Shown here one piece after another: positions 1 through 8,534 of a stretch of 64,000 bases of DNA. Under the pieces are notes generated by a model. The model was not told the DNA's origin. It did no database searches and saw nothing but the letters and a program-made list of their open reading frames with translations. The stretch spans positions 434,001 through 498,000 of the forward strand of contig CADAOY010000004.1 of NCBI GenBank assembly GCA_902789665.1, read 5' to 3'. Made by a program: the position numbers and the translations under genes. Origin of the DNA: an uncultured Lachnospiraceae bacterium. Lineage in GTDB: Bacteria; Bacillota; Clostridia; Lachnospirales; Lachnospiraceae. Position 1 is the first letter of the stretch; every line of letters begins with the position of its first letter.

Positions 1-522
1 AAATGGGAACTTGCAGATATGCTTAAATATGCTATTAGATATGATGGTCCTGTTGCCATCAGATATCCCAGAGGCGAAGCATATGATGGTCTTGAAGAAA
101 ACAGATTAAGACTTACATATGGTAAGAGCGAGACCATTTATGAAGAAGATACTGTATGCTTATATGCAGTTGGAAGCATGGTTAAGGAAGCTGTTATCGT
201 AAGAGATAAGTTAAAAGAAGAAGGCATTAATGCAGGTTTGGTAAATGCAAGATTTGTTAAGCCTATAGATACCAAAACCATTGAAAAGTTAGCAAAGAAA
301 TATGAGCTTATTGTTACAATGGAAGAGAATGTTTTAAATGGCGGTTTCGGTGAGAAAGTTGACGCTTATATTAAAGATAATTCTCTTAATGCCAATGTGC
401 TCAATATAGGTATTGATGACACTTATGTTGAACATGGCAGTGTTGATAAATTATATGAAGTTGTAGGTATTGATACAGCAAGTGTTATTGATAAAATAAA
501 GAATAAGCTTAAGAATAAATAG
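1..522 (+). CDS. dxs: 1-deoxy-D-xylulose-5-phosphate synthase, C-terminal part (cut by window start)
   Basis: The reading frame is open from base 1 and lacks its N-terminus because the window begins inside the gene. About 173 residues of the roughly 620-residue thiamine-diphosphate enzyme remain. They cover the end of the pyrimidine-binding transketolase domain (motif AIRYPRGEA near residue 20) and the C-terminal transketolase domain, with GSMVKEA, a VNARFVKPID segment and an EENVLNGGFGE segment typical of Dxs. DXS condenses pyruvate and glyceraldehyde-3-phosphate in the first step of the MEP isoprenoid pathway in the cytosol. tlyA follows 7 bases after the stop, the usual Firmicutes order (dxs-tlyA-nadK-argR-recN), which supports the call. 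Confidence 0.95.
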   Translation, partial: KWELADMLKYAIRYDGPVAIRYPRGEAYDGLEENRLRLTYGKSETIYEEDTVCLYAVGSMVKEAVIVRDKLKEEGINAGLVNARFVKPIDTKTIEKLAKKYELIVTMEENVLNGGFGEKVDAYIKDNSLNANVLNIGIDDTYVEHGSVDKLYEVVGIDTASVIDKIKNKLKNK

Positions 523-529
523 GTAATAT

Positions 530-1336
530 ATGAAAGTCAGATTGGATGTGCTTTTGGTTAATCTTGGTCTTGCACCTTCAAGAGAAAAAGCCAAAGCAAT
601 AATAATGTCCGGTATTGTCTATGTTAACGGACAAAAGGAAGATAAATGCGGCGATACTTTTGATGATGAGACATCTAAAGTTGAAGTCAGGGGAAAGACT
701 TTAAAATACGTAAGCCGTGGCGGTCTTAAACTTGAAAAGGCCATAGAGGTTTATAATCTTAACTTTGACAATATGATATGCATGGATATAGGTGCTTCCA
801 CCGGCGGTTTTACAGACTGTATGCTGCAAAATGGTGCAGCTAAAGTATATTCAATAGATGTGGGACACGGACAGCTTGACTGGCGTTTAAGAAATGACGA
901 GAGAGTAGTCTGCATGGAAAAAACAAATTTCAGATATCTCACCAAAGCAGATATTCCTGATAAAATTGATTTTGCATCCTGTGACGTATCTTTCATTTCA
1001 CTTGATAAAATCCTGCCACCTGCCTATGATATACTTGAAGACGGGGCTGAAATGGTATGCTTAATAAAGCCTCAGTTTGAGACAACCAAGGATAAGGTTG
1101 GTAAAAAGGGAGTAGTCAGAGATAAAGAAGTTCACAAAGAAGTAATCAAAAAGGTTATGGATATAAGTCTTGAAACAGGGTTTGGAATTCTTAATCTTGA
1201 TTATTCGCCAATAAGAGGGCCGGAAGGCAATATAGAATATCTTTTATATTTAAAGAAAAATGGAGAAAGTGTGGATAATCTTTCGGAATTAATTGAAGAA
1301 AAGGTAAGATTATCTCATGAAGAACTGGAGAATTAG
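530..1336 (+). CDS. tlyA: TlyA family rRNA 2'-O-methyltransferase (S4 plus FtsJ domain)
   Basis: A 268-residue protein. Residues 1-60 form an S4 RNA-binding domain (starts MKVRLDVLLVNLGLAPSREK). From about residue 80 a Rossmann FtsJ-like methyltransferase follows, with the SAM loop DIGASTGGFTDCMLQNGA and IKPQFE / KGVVRD motifs. TlyA proteins methylate 16S and/or 23S rRNA at a ribose 2'-OH; some are annotated as hemolysins for historical reasons. It lies in a tight run of same-strand genes (7 bases after dxs, 8 before nadK) and is probably co-transcribed. The ATG at 530 is the first in frame after the dxs stop. Which rRNA site is modified cannot be told from the sequence. Confidence 0.93.
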   Translation: MKVRLDVLLVNLGLAPSREKAKAIIMSGIVYVNGQKEDKCGDTFDDETSKVEVRGKTLKYVSRGGLKLEKAIEVYNLNFDNMICMDIGASTGGFTDCMLQNGAAKVYSIDVGHGQLDWRLRNDERVVCMEKTNFRYLTKADIPDKIDFASCDVSFISLDKILPPAYDILEDGAEMVCLIKPQFETTKDKVGKKGVVRDKEVHKEVIKKVMDISLETGFGILNLDYSPIRGPEGNIEYLLYLKKNGESVDNLSELIEEKVRLSHEELEN

Positions 1337-1344
1337 GGGAAGTT

Positions 1345-2196
1345 ATGAGGAAATTTGCGGTTATATGCAATATTGAAAAAGATATTAACGGAGGCCTGTG
1401 CGATCAGGTCTGCGATTATCTTGAAGAAAAAGATTGCGAATATTGCAAAATTACATATACAAACAGATTCGCCTCTGAGGAATCTCTGGACAGGGATTTT
1501 GACGCAGAAGGAGCAATAGTTCTTGGAGGTGATGGTACCATTCTTAGAACGGTCAGATTCCTTGGGGATCGTCAGATACCTATTCTGGGTATAAATTTGG
1601 GCCATTTAGGCTATTTAACTTCCGTAGATAAAAAAGAATACAGACTTGCCATTGATAAGCTTATTGATGATGATTACGATATCAGCGAGCGTATGCTTAT
1701 AAGAGGCTTTATCAAAAGAGATGGCGAAGTAATTAAAACCGTGGATTCACTTAATGATATTGTTATATCAAGAAGTGGTACATTATCCACGCTCAATTAT
1801 GATATTATTGTTAATGGCAGAATGCTTAAGAGTTACAGCGCTGATGGTGTAATTCTTTCAACGCCGACAGGTTCAACAGCTTATAATCTTTCAGCAGGAG
1901 GACCTATTGCATTCCCTGAAGGGAAATTAATAATTGTAACTCCGGTTTCACCTCATACACTGATGAACAGAAGCATTATATTTAATGCATCTGACGAGGT
2001 TGTTATTAAGATTGGAGCACCTCATGACATTAAAGAAGGACAGAGCGTATCTGTAAGTTTCGATGGTGGAGAGGATGTTATTCTTAAGACAGGCGATGAG
2101 ATATATGCATCTAGTTCTGCTGAAAAAGTTAAACTTGTTTTAATAAAAGAGCAAAGCTTCCTGGATGTTCTTTATACCAAAATGAAAGAAAATTAG
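1345..2196 (+). CDS. nadK: NAD(+) kinase
   Basis: A 283-residue ATP-NAD kinase that makes NADP from NAD. The diagnostic GGDGTIL motif is near residue 60, followed by the GINLGHLGYL segment, the NDIVISR motif and TPTGSTAYNLSAGGPI, which shapes the NAD site. The C-terminal GDGGEDV-type element is present as SFDGGED. Length and motif order fit a typical bacterial NadK. It starts at ATG 1345 behind GGGGAAG and is followed two bases after its stop by argR, so tlyA-nadK-argR look translationally clustered. Confidence 0.95.
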   Translation: MRKFAVICNIEKDINGGLCDQVCDYLEEKDCEYCKITYTNRFASEESLDRDFDAEGAIVLGGDGTILRTVRFLGDRQIPILGINLGHLGYLTSVDKKEYRLAIDKLIDDDYDISERMLIRGFIKRDGEVIKTVDSLNDIVISRSGTLSTLNYDIIVNGRMLKSYSADGVILSTPTGSTAYNLSAGGPIAFPEGKLIIVTPVSPHTLMNRSIIFNASDEVVIKIGAPHDIKEGQSVSVSFDGGEDVILKTGDEIYASSSAEKVKLVLIKEQSFLDVLYTKMKEN

Positions 2197-2198
2197 GC

Positions 2199-2636
2199 AT
2201 GAAAAATTCAAGACAGGAAAAAATAATTGAATTAATTAATAAATTTGATATAGAAACTCAGGAAGAATTATGTACAAAATTGTCTGAAGAGGGGTATAAT
2301 GTTACTCAGGCGACTGTATCAAGAGATATAAGAGCCTTAAATCTTGTTAAAAAAAGTTCAGATAATAAGAGACAAAAATATTCTGTTAATATTGCTCCTG
2401 ATGAGAGTAATATTAAGTATCAAAGAATAATATATGACGGGGTTGTTTCGATGGATACAGCCCAGAATATTCTGGTTATTAAGACCAGATCCGGAATGGC
2501 AATGGCTGTTGCTGCAGCCATAGATAATCTTAATGTAGAAAAGATTATCGGTTCCATAGCAGGTGATGATACAATTATGATTGCCTGTAAAACTTCTGAA
2601 GATGCTAATTATGTTTATGAAATGTTGAATAATTAA
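2199..2636 (+). CDS. argR: arginine repressor ArgR/AhrC
   Basis: A 145-residue regulator with the standard ArgR layout. Residues 1-70 form a winged-helix DNA-binding domain (SRQEKIIELINKFDIETQEE, then TQATVSRDIRALNLVK, the classic recognition helix). Residues 80-145 form the hexamerisation/arginine-binding domain with the GSIAGDDTIMIAC motif. With arginine as co-repressor it controls arginine biosynthesis and catabolism genes. In many Firmicutes argR lies directly before recN; here a 2.2-kb membrane-protein gene separates them. Confidence 0.95.
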   Translation: MKNSRQEKIIELINKFDIETQEELCTKLSEEGYNVTQATVSRDIRALNLVKKSSDNKRQKYSVNIAPDESNIKYQRIIYDGVVSMDTAQNILVIKTRSGMAMAVAAAIDNLNVEKIIGSIAGDDTIMIACKTSEDANYVYEMLNN

Positions 2637-2654
2637 TTTAAGGGGATTATTGTT

Positions 2655-4811
2655 ATGACACTTAAAAAGTTTATAACCATTGTATCTTTGTACAGCGTAG
2701 CGCTTATTATATGCATATTCTGCTTAAAGCCATTTGCAAATATGCTCAAAACTCCTGTAGATATCAATACTGTATCTGACTGGTCTACATTTAAGAGCGG
2801 TACCAGAGTTAAAGGTGATATAACCATAGTTTATGACTGCTATTTCAGAAAAACTGCAGGTAACTATGTTGCAGGTACCATTGAAGCTCAGGACAAGGAT
2901 TCCGTAAGAGGTTATTTTATTACAAATGGTAATTTCACCCAAGATGATACACAGTATGAAATTAATCAGTATTTAACATATACATCTCCTAAGAAATATT
3001 ATAAGACTTTAGATGCCATGACAGCAGAAATGAGAGAATGGGAGAAAGAATCAGGTATTGAACCTGTTTCTTATGAAGGTTTCTTAACAACAACATTCCA
3101 TGTTGATGGATATTTGGTAAAGATTTCAGGTAAGGAAAAAGAATCTGCAATCAGTTATCTTAATCTTGCCGGAATGGCTACTTACGATGCAGAGAAGGCT
3201 ATTGTTCCTTATAAGATTAAGCAGGTTAAAATCTGGATTCCTGCAACATTTTTAGGAATAGCCTTATTGTGTGCTATAGCAGCAACACTTCTTCTTGTTA
3301 TTCGTAAGAAAGTTGTTGAAAACGGTATTACACTTCCGGGCGAGAAAGCTCCTGCATATAAAGATGATTTTGATATTAAAGATACTGACGATATCTTTAG
3401 AACTCCGGCTCCTTCATTTGCGAAGAAGAGCAGTCCTAAACCATCTGCGCCGACCTTTGCCAAGAAGAGTGCGCCTAAAGCAGAAGAACCAAAACAAAAG
3501 GTGGACCCTATTGTTGTACCTCGTTCTCCAGTTATGAAGTCTATAATTGAAGAAGAAAAAGAAGAAAAAGAGGCTGCTTTGGAGCAGGCTAAAGAGGAAG
3601 AACTTGCAAGATATCTTGTAGGTAATGACGGCGGAGTTGTTATCGATACAGAGGAAGAAGAAGATACATATGTTGTTCCTTCATTAGAGGAATATGCTAA
3701 AGAATATAAGGAAATTGGCGGTGAAACAATTGGAGCCAATATATTTAAACAGGCTCAGAATGAGGCTGCCAAGTCTCCATATGAAACAACTGTTGATGAG
3801 ACAGCATTATTTGGTACTGCTGTAATAGGTGCATCTGCAGCTTCTGCAGCTGGTACATCTTCAGCCAGCACATCTACAGCCAGCACATCTACAGGCAGTA
3901 CGACCTCATTTAGCTCTATGGGATCATTCTCATCGGCCGGTTCATTTACATCAGCCGGTTCATTTACATCAGCTGGTTCATTCTCATCAGCCGGATCTTT
4001 CTCAACAGGTTCCGGTTCTGCTACAAGTAATAATTATGGCTTTGGTAATACCAAGACATCAACAAAGAAGGAAACTTATGGAAGCGCATTACTTGGCGCT
4101 GCACCTAAGAGACTTGCAAACTATGATGATGATGAACCGGTTCCAGCAAGAAAACTTGCAAATTATGACGATGATGATTCATCAATAGAAAGCACATTTA
4201 TTGATACTCCTGTAAGTCTTGCTGAAATAGAAGCAGATAATCCGTATCTTGTACATAATTCAGGTTTTTCTTCAGATGAGAAGTCTAATTATGGTAGTGC
4301 TTTACTTAAGAAAGATGGAAAACCATTGTTTGCATCTTCAACGCCAACATATCCTTCAGGAGAAGGCGTTCCTTTTGGTTCATACAGTGGTCAGGAAACC
4401 TTTAGTGCGGCAAGTTCAATTCCGCCTTCAGGCTTCAGTGCAAATAGTGATTCATATAGTAATTCATTTACAGTTTCTGAGAATAATGCATCCACTACAG
4501 CTACCGGTGGTGGAACATATGGAACTAATTCATATGGTTCATCAATCAAAGGATTCTCAGCATTTAAACCAGGTGTTAAACCTGCCGGTCTTAAGAATAA
4601 ACCTGCCACACCTTCTAATGATAATATTGGCAGTAGTTTATATAATAAGTCCAAGAATACCGGAGTTTCCAACGATATTTACGGACAAAGCTTATTCAAT
4701 TCAGCAATGGGTTCAACATATATTCCTCCAAAGCGTCAGGATGAGGAAGATGATGGATATGTTGCAAAGAAGAGCTATGGTATAGGAAAGAAGAAAACTG
4801 AAGAAGAATAA
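2655..4811 (+). CDS. uncharacterised membrane protein with long disordered Ser/Gly-rich cytoplasmic tail
   Basis: A 718-residue protein whose function I do not recognise. Residues 7-28 are a hydrophobic N-terminal segment. Residues about 30-190 form a globular domain, probably extracytoplasmic. Residues about 193-217 are a second membrane segment followed by positive residues (IRKKVVENG), so the rest is probably cytoplasmic. From about 240 on, the tail is low-complexity: SPKPSAP / SAPKAEE, an acidic coiled-coil-like stretch (EEEKEEKEAALEQAKEEE), a Ser/Thr/Ala/Gly block with GSFTSA-type repeats, and recurrent YGSALL-like motifs at intervals to the C-terminus. It starts at ATG 2655 behind AAGGGGATTATTGTT. 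It lies between argR and recN, an unusual position, and could be co-transcribed with them. Confidence 0.8.
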   Translation: MTLKKFITIVSLYSVALIICIFCLKPFANMLKTPVDINTVSDWSTFKSGTRVKGDITIVYDCYFRKTAGNYVAGTIEAQDKDSVRGYFITNGNFTQDDTQYEINQYLTYTSPKKYYKTLDAMTAEMREWEKESGIEPVSYEGFLTTTFHVDGYLVKISGKEKESAISYLNLAGMATYDAEKAIVPYKIKQVKIWIPATFLGIALLCAIAATLLLVIRKKVVENGITLPGEKAPAYKDDFDIKDTDDIFRTPAPSFAKKSSPKPSAPTFAKKSAPKAEEPKQKVDPIVVPRSPVMKSIIEEEKEEKEAALEQAKEEELARYLVGNDGGVVIDTEEEEDTYVVPSLEEYAKEYKEIGGETIGANIFKQAQNEAAKSPYETTVDETALFGTAVIGASAASAAGTSSASTSTASTSTGSTTSFSSMGSFSSAGSFTSAGSFTSAGSFSSAGSFSTGSGSATSNNYGFGNTKTSTKKETYGSALLGAAPKRLANYDDDEPVPARKLANYDDDDSSIESTFIDTPVSLAEIEADNPYLVHNSGFSSDEKSNYGSALLKKDGKPLFASSTPTYPSGEGVPFGSYSGQETFSAASSIPPSGFSANSDSYSNSFTVSENNASTTATGGGTYGTNSYGSSIKGFSAFKPGVKPAGLKNKPATPSNDNIGSSLYNKSKNTGVSNDIYGQSLFNSAMGSTYIPPKRQDEEDDGYVAKKSYGIGKKKTEEE
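3921..4010 (+). repeat. five 18-bp tandem repeats encoding GSF(S/T)SA
   Basis: Five consecutive 18-base units (3921-3938, 3939-3956, 3957-3974, 3975-3992, 3993-4010) encode repeated GSFSSA/GSFTSA hexapeptides within the disordered tail of the membrane protein. Units 2 and 3 are nearly identical, and the last is diverged (GSFSTG). The repeats preserve the frame, so copy-number change by slippage would lengthen or shorten the tail without breaking the protein. Confidence 0.85.
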
Positions 4812-4848
4812 TAACATAATGCCTTGAAATGAGAGATTAGGAGGAGTT

Positions 4849-6519
4849 ATGTTAGAACATGTTCATATTGTTAATTTTGTCTTAATAGACGATATTGATA
4901 TTGATTTCGGCCCGGGTCTCAACATATTAACGGGTGAGACCGGTGCCGGTAAATCTATTATTCTTGGTTCTATTAATCTGGCTTTGGGTGCCAAGGCTGA
5001 CAAGAATTACATTCGCAAAGGCGCTGATTATGCTTATATTGAAATGGTATTTTCAATTGATAATGAAAAGCAGAAAGAAGTGCTTCAAAGTCTAGATATT
5101 TATCCGGATGACAACTTAATAGTAATCTCACGTAAAATCATGGAGAATAAGTCTATTGCAAGAGTTTGTGGTGAAGCTGTAAGTAATCATAATCTTAAAC
5201 TTATTTCGTCCATTTTTCTTGATGTCTATGGACAGAGGGATTATCAGGTACTTTTAAGAAATGAAATGCATATTTCCATTCTTGATGATTATATTGGCTC
5301 TGATTTAAACAGTACTTTATCTGATTACAAGAATGCTTATGAAGACTATCTTAAAGTTAAAAGTGCTTTGGCTGATTTGGAAGCAATGCTTAAGAATAAA
5401 GATAAGGAAATGTCCTTACTTGAATATCAGATAGATGAGATAGAAAAGGCTAATCTTCATAAAGGCGAAGAAGAAGAGATAAAGGCTTTTCTTGATGTGG
5501 CAGAGAATTCCAAGAAGATTCTTGATGTTTTAAATAAAGTTAATTTCAATTTAAAAGACAATAATGTTTCAGTATCATCTCTTATGAATGATTCATTAAA
5601 AGAAGTATCAATGATAAGCGATATTTCAAAAGACTTAAATGAAATATACAAAGGGCTTTCTGATGCTGATGCAATTCTCTCAGATATCGGAAGAAAATGT
5701 GATATAGTTGCTGAGTCTCTTGATTTAGATCCGGCTTCATTGGAAGAAGCAAGAGAGAGATATAATCTTATTGATGAACTTGAAAGAAAATATGGAAATA
5801 CCATAGATGATGTGCTTTTATATTTAAATAAAATAAAAGCAGATTATGATAAGTTCACTGACGTTGAGAATCTTTACAATGAGACTAATCTTAAACTTAA
5901 AAAGGCTTTTGAGAAACTTCAGACCAAAGGAAATAAACTTACTGAACTCAGGAAAAAGAAAGCTGTTTTGCTTGAAAAAGAGATTATTAAAGTATTAAAA
6001 GAATTAAACTTTAATGATTCAAGATTCCAGATTAGTATCAGTCCTTTGGATGATTATTCTCAGGATGGAATAGATGATGTTGTTTTCCTTGTGGCTACAA
6101 ATAAAGGTGAAGATTTAAAGGAAGTATCCTTTGTGGCAAGTGGTGGTGAATTATCAAGAATTATGCTGGCAATTAAGAGTGTTACTGCAGATAATGATCA
6201 TACCGGAACGCTTATTTTTGATGAGATTGATGCAGGTATAAGTGGTAATGCAGCATGGAGTGTAGGTAAGAAACTTAAGGAAATAGCTTCTAATCATCAG
6301 GTTTTATGTATTACGCATCTTCCTCAGATTGCGGCTATGTCTGATAAGCATTTCTATATTCTTAAAGAAGAGGAAAAGGGTAAGACGGTTACTCATATAA
6401 ATGTGCTTGATGAAGAAGGAATTGTTGAAGAAATAGCGAGACTCAGTGGTGGAGGTGCTTCGTCAAAACTTCAAATGGAGAGTGCGAAAGAGTTAAGGGA
6501 AAGAGCGAAAGAGTATTAA
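4849..6519 (+). CDS. recN: DNA repair ATPase RecN
   Basis: A 556-residue SMC-like protein for double-strand break repair. The N-terminal half-ATPase has Walker A GETGAGKS (near residue 30). Long heptad-rich coiled-coil stretches fill about 150-380. The C-terminal half-ATPase has the signature FVASGGELSRIMLAIK and Walker B LIFDEIDAGISG, then THLPQIAAMSD. Length is normal for the family. It has a strong AGGAGG site before ATG 4849. Clustering with argR is classical. In Firmicutes recN is often SOS-controlled, but I see no LexA box immediately upstream here. Confidence 0.96.
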   Translation: MLEHVHIVNFVLIDDIDIDFGPGLNILTGETGAGKSIILGSINLALGAKADKNYIRKGADYAYIEMVFSIDNEKQKEVLQSLDIYPDDNLIVISRKIMENKSIARVCGEAVSNHNLKLISSIFLDVYGQRDYQVLLRNEMHISILDDYIGSDLNSTLSDYKNAYEDYLKVKSALADLEAMLKNKDKEMSLLEYQIDEIEKANLHKGEEEEIKAFLDVAENSKKILDVLNKVNFNLKDNNVSVSSLMNDSLKEVSMISDISKDLNEIYKGLSDADAILSDIGRKCDIVAESLDLDPASLEEARERYNLIDELERKYGNTIDDVLLYLNKIKADYDKFTDVENLYNETNLKLKKAFEKLQTKGNKLTELRKKKAVLLEKEIIKVLKELNFNDSRFQISISPLDDYSQDGIDDVVFLVATNKGEDLKEVSFVASGGELSRIMLAIKSVTADNDHTGTLIFDEIDAGISGNAAWSVGKKLKEIASNHQVLCITHLPQIAAMSDKHFYILKEEEKGKTVTHINVLDEEGIVEEIARLSGGGASSKLQMESAKELRERAKEY

Positions 6520-6527
6520 AATAAAAA

Positions 6528-6551
6528 TGGCAGAGATTTGTGTCTCTGCCA
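6528..6551. terminator. bidirectional terminator between recN and ilvE
   Basis: A perfect 9-bp stem, TGGCAGAGA (6528-6536) and TCTCTGCCA (6543-6551), has a 6-base loop. A T-rich tract follows on the plus side (TTAGTTTTA). On the minus side the complement of ATAAAAA gives TTTTTAT. It lies between the convergent recN and ilvE genes, so it can end both transcripts. Confidence 0.85.
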
Positions 6552-6576
6552 TTAGTTTTATATATTATTAAATTAA

Positions 6577-7602
6577 TTATTTAATAACTTTGATCCATCC
6601 TTCAGGAGCTTCGATTTCGCATCTCTGGATTCCTGTAAGAGTATCATAAATCTTCTTGGTCCATGGTCCCATTTCTTCCATTCCGCTTGGGAAGAGAATA
6701 TCTGTACCGTGATCGTTGATTCTGCCTACTGGAGAAACAACTGCAGCTGTACCGCAAAGACCACATTCTGCAAAGTCCTTAACTTCATCGAAGTAAACTT
6801 CTCTGCATTCAACCTTCATGTTAAGATAGTGCTCAGCAACATACATGATGCTTCTTCTTGTGATTGAAGGTAAGATTGAATCTGACTTAGGAGTAACAAG
6901 TGTACCATCTTTTGTAACGAAGATGAAGTTAGCTCCACCTGTTTCTTCGACCTTTGTTCTTGTCTTGGCATCAAGATACATATTCTCAGCATAACCTTCT
7001 CTGTGAGCAAGCTGGATAGGATAGAGGCTCATTGCATAGTTAAGACCAGCTTTGATATGTCCTGTACCGTTAGGAGCGGCTCTGTCGAAATCAGATACCT
7101 TAATTGAGATAGGCTTAGCGCCACCCTTGAAGTATGGTCCAACAGGTGTAACTAAAATTCTGAACTCATATTCATCAGCAGGCTTAACACCGATAACAGG
7201 GTTAGTACCAATCATGAATGGTCTTAAGTAAAGAGAAGCACCTGTTCCGAATGGTGGAACGAAATCCTTATTTGCTGCGATAACTTTCTCTACAGCATCA
7301 ATAAATCTGTCTTCCGGGAATGGTGGCATCTCAAGTCTGATAGCTGAATCATACATTCTCTTTGCATTCATATCAGGTCTGAAGCAGACAATGTTGCCAT
7401 CCTTGGTATAATATGCTTTTAATCCTTCAAAGCAGGACTGTGAATACTGGAATACACATGCACACTCGTTTAGCACGATATTTGAGTCGCTAATAATAGC
7501 GCCGTCATCCCACTTTCCGTCTTTGAACTTAGATACATAACGATAATCACATTCAATATAGCCAAATCCTAAGTTGGCCCAATCAATGTTCTTAGAACTC
7601 AT
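6577..7602 (-). CDS. ilvE: branched-chain amino acid aminotransferase
   Basis: A 341-residue fold-type IV PLP aminotransferase that interconverts leucine, isoleucine and valine with their 2-oxo acids. Visible features include CFEGLKAYYTKDG near the N-terminus, RPFMIGTNPVIGVKPA in the middle, the GTGHIKAGLNYA segment whose lysine is the expected PLP Schiff-base residue, and the phosphate-binding DSILPSITRRS and GTAAVVSPVG segments. Length is typical of the larger BCAT-I subfamily. The start at 7602 is set by an AGGAGG site about 8 bases upstream. It is a single-gene unit with its own promoter and a terminator shared with recN. Confidence 0.95.
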   Translation of the reverse strand: MSSKNIDWANLGFGYIECDYRYVSKFKDGKWDDGAIISDSNIVLNECACVFQYSQSCFEGLKAYYTKDGNIVCFRPDMNAKRMYDSAIRLEMPPFPEDRFIDAVEKVIAANKDFVPPFGTGASLYLRPFMIGTNPVIGVKPADEYEFRILVTPVGPYFKGGAKPISIKVSDFDRAAPNGTGHIKAGLNYAMSLYPIQLAHREGYAENMYLDAKTRTKVEETGGANFIFVTKDGTLVTPKSDSILPSITRRSIMYVAEHYLNMKVECREVYFDEVKDFAECGLCGTAAVVSPVGRINDHGTDILFPSGMEEMGPWTKKIYDTLTGIQRCEIEAPEGWIKVIK

Positions 7603-7639
7603 TTTAAGTTCCTCCTTTCATTTATTAAAAATCTTTCCC

Positions 7640-7669
7640 ATTATACACCTATTAAATTATCCTTTGCAA
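7640..7669 (-). promoter_or_regulatory. sigma-A-type promoter for ilvE
   Basis: On the minus strand TTGCAA (7664-7669) is followed after 18 bases by TATAAT (7640-7645), about 40 bases before the ilvE start. The -10 is a perfect match and the -35 is 4/6. No room for a T-box leader exists between this promoter and the start codon. Confidence 0.7.
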
Positions 7670-7928
7670 GTCTTGTGAAAATGGCTAAAATAAAATAATT
7701 ACATAAAAGATGATATTATTGTTATTTTTTTTGAATTTATATATTATAATATATGGTGACGCATCTATTATCATACCAAAAAAGTGCCAAAATATCTTGA
7801 TTTTATGCTGTTTGCACGAATCGTTCAAGGTTCAAAAGATTACAAAAAACTTAAAATGTTATAGTGCTTTTGACTCCAACATCATATATGGGGGTATGTC
7901 AAAGTTTGTTGATAAAGGGGATTAGTTG
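7670..7928. other. AT-rich intergenic region upstream of the toxin island
   Basis: No convincing gene was seen in this 260-base stretch. It is very AT-rich, with a perfect TATAAT at 7745-7750 but no well-spaced -35, so a promoter for the downstream island is possible but unproven. A ribosome binding site AAAGGGG (7914-7920) lies 8 bases before ATG 7929. Confidence 0.5.
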
Positions 7929-8525
7929 ATGAAAAAAATAATATTGTATTCTTTGCTATTTGTTATATCAGTTTTTATTCCTTTTATAACAATACATTCA
8001 GCATCATATGAATATGATTCATACGACAGATTAATTAAAGTAACATATGAAAATGGGGACTATATTGAATATACCTACGATTCAGGTGGCAATATTCTTA
8101 GTGTCCATAAATATGAGAATAGTAACTCAAATCCCGATGACTTAAATAATTCTGTAGATAATAGTAGTAATAATACAATTAATGATACTGTAGACACAAT
8201 TTCCAATAACGACTATAACTCTATTTCAAATGATTCTGAAAACAGTATCGATTCTGTTATCAATCCCGATAGTGGGAACGATTCCAATGTTAACAATACA
8301 ATAGATGAAGACAACGGGGACGATTCGTCTGATAGTTCGGTATATGATAATTCTAAAATTGATAGTTCTGATGACATATCAGAAGAAGATTTATCTATGA
8401 CAAATTATGAAGACTCAGGTAATAATACAGACTCAGGCGGCTTTTGGGCGTTGATTAAAAAGATATTAATGTCCATATGGAATTTCATTAAGAAAGTATT
8501 TGCATGGGTAGTTAGTCTATTTTAG
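7929..8525 (+). CDS. small secreted companion protein with a single YD-repeat module and amphipathic C-terminal helix
   Basis: A 198-residue protein, which I do not recognise as a named family. Residues 1-23 form a signal peptide ending near HSA. Residues about 24-60 hold one or two YD/RHS-type repeats (YEYDSYDRLIKV, then YTYDSGGNILSV). Residues about 63-170 are an N/S/D-rich acidic linker, close in composition to the linker of the giant protein that follows. The last ~27 residues (WALIKKILMSIWNFIKKVF) look like a membrane-active or membrane-anchoring helix. I chose ATG 7929 over the TTG at 7926 because AAAGGGG is 8 bases upstream. The giant RHS gene starts 9 bases after the stop, so the two are almost certainly co-expressed. 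Its role (assembly aid, surface tether or decoy) is only inference. Confidence 0.75.
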   Translation: MKKIILYSLLFVISVFIPFITIHSASYEYDSYDRLIKVTYENGDYIEYTYDSGGNILSVHKYENSNSNPDDLNNSVDNSSNNTINDTVDTISNNDYNSISNDSENSIDSVINPDSGNDSNVNNTIDEDNGDDSSDSSVYDNSKIDSSDDISEEDLSMTNYEDSGNNTDSGGFWALIKKILMSIWNFIKKVFAWVVSLF

Positions 8526-8534
8526 GAGAAATAT

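Noticed and set aside
3829-4188. Long His/Gln/Leu-rich open frame inside the Ser/Gly tail of the 718-residue protein
   Set aside because: It is the +1 frame of the repetitive coding sequence and has no start signal; its composition is an artefact of the repeats.
7603-7680. Possible T-box or leucine-responsive riboswitch upstream of ilvE
   Set aside because: The leader from the promoter to the start codon is only about 40 bases, too short for a T-box or other large riboswitch.
7710-7925. 71-residue open frame starting MILLLFFLNLYIIIYG between ilvE and the companion gene
   Set aside because: No ribosome binding site, AT-rich low-complexity sequence, and the frame overlaps the promoter region of the island; likely spurious.
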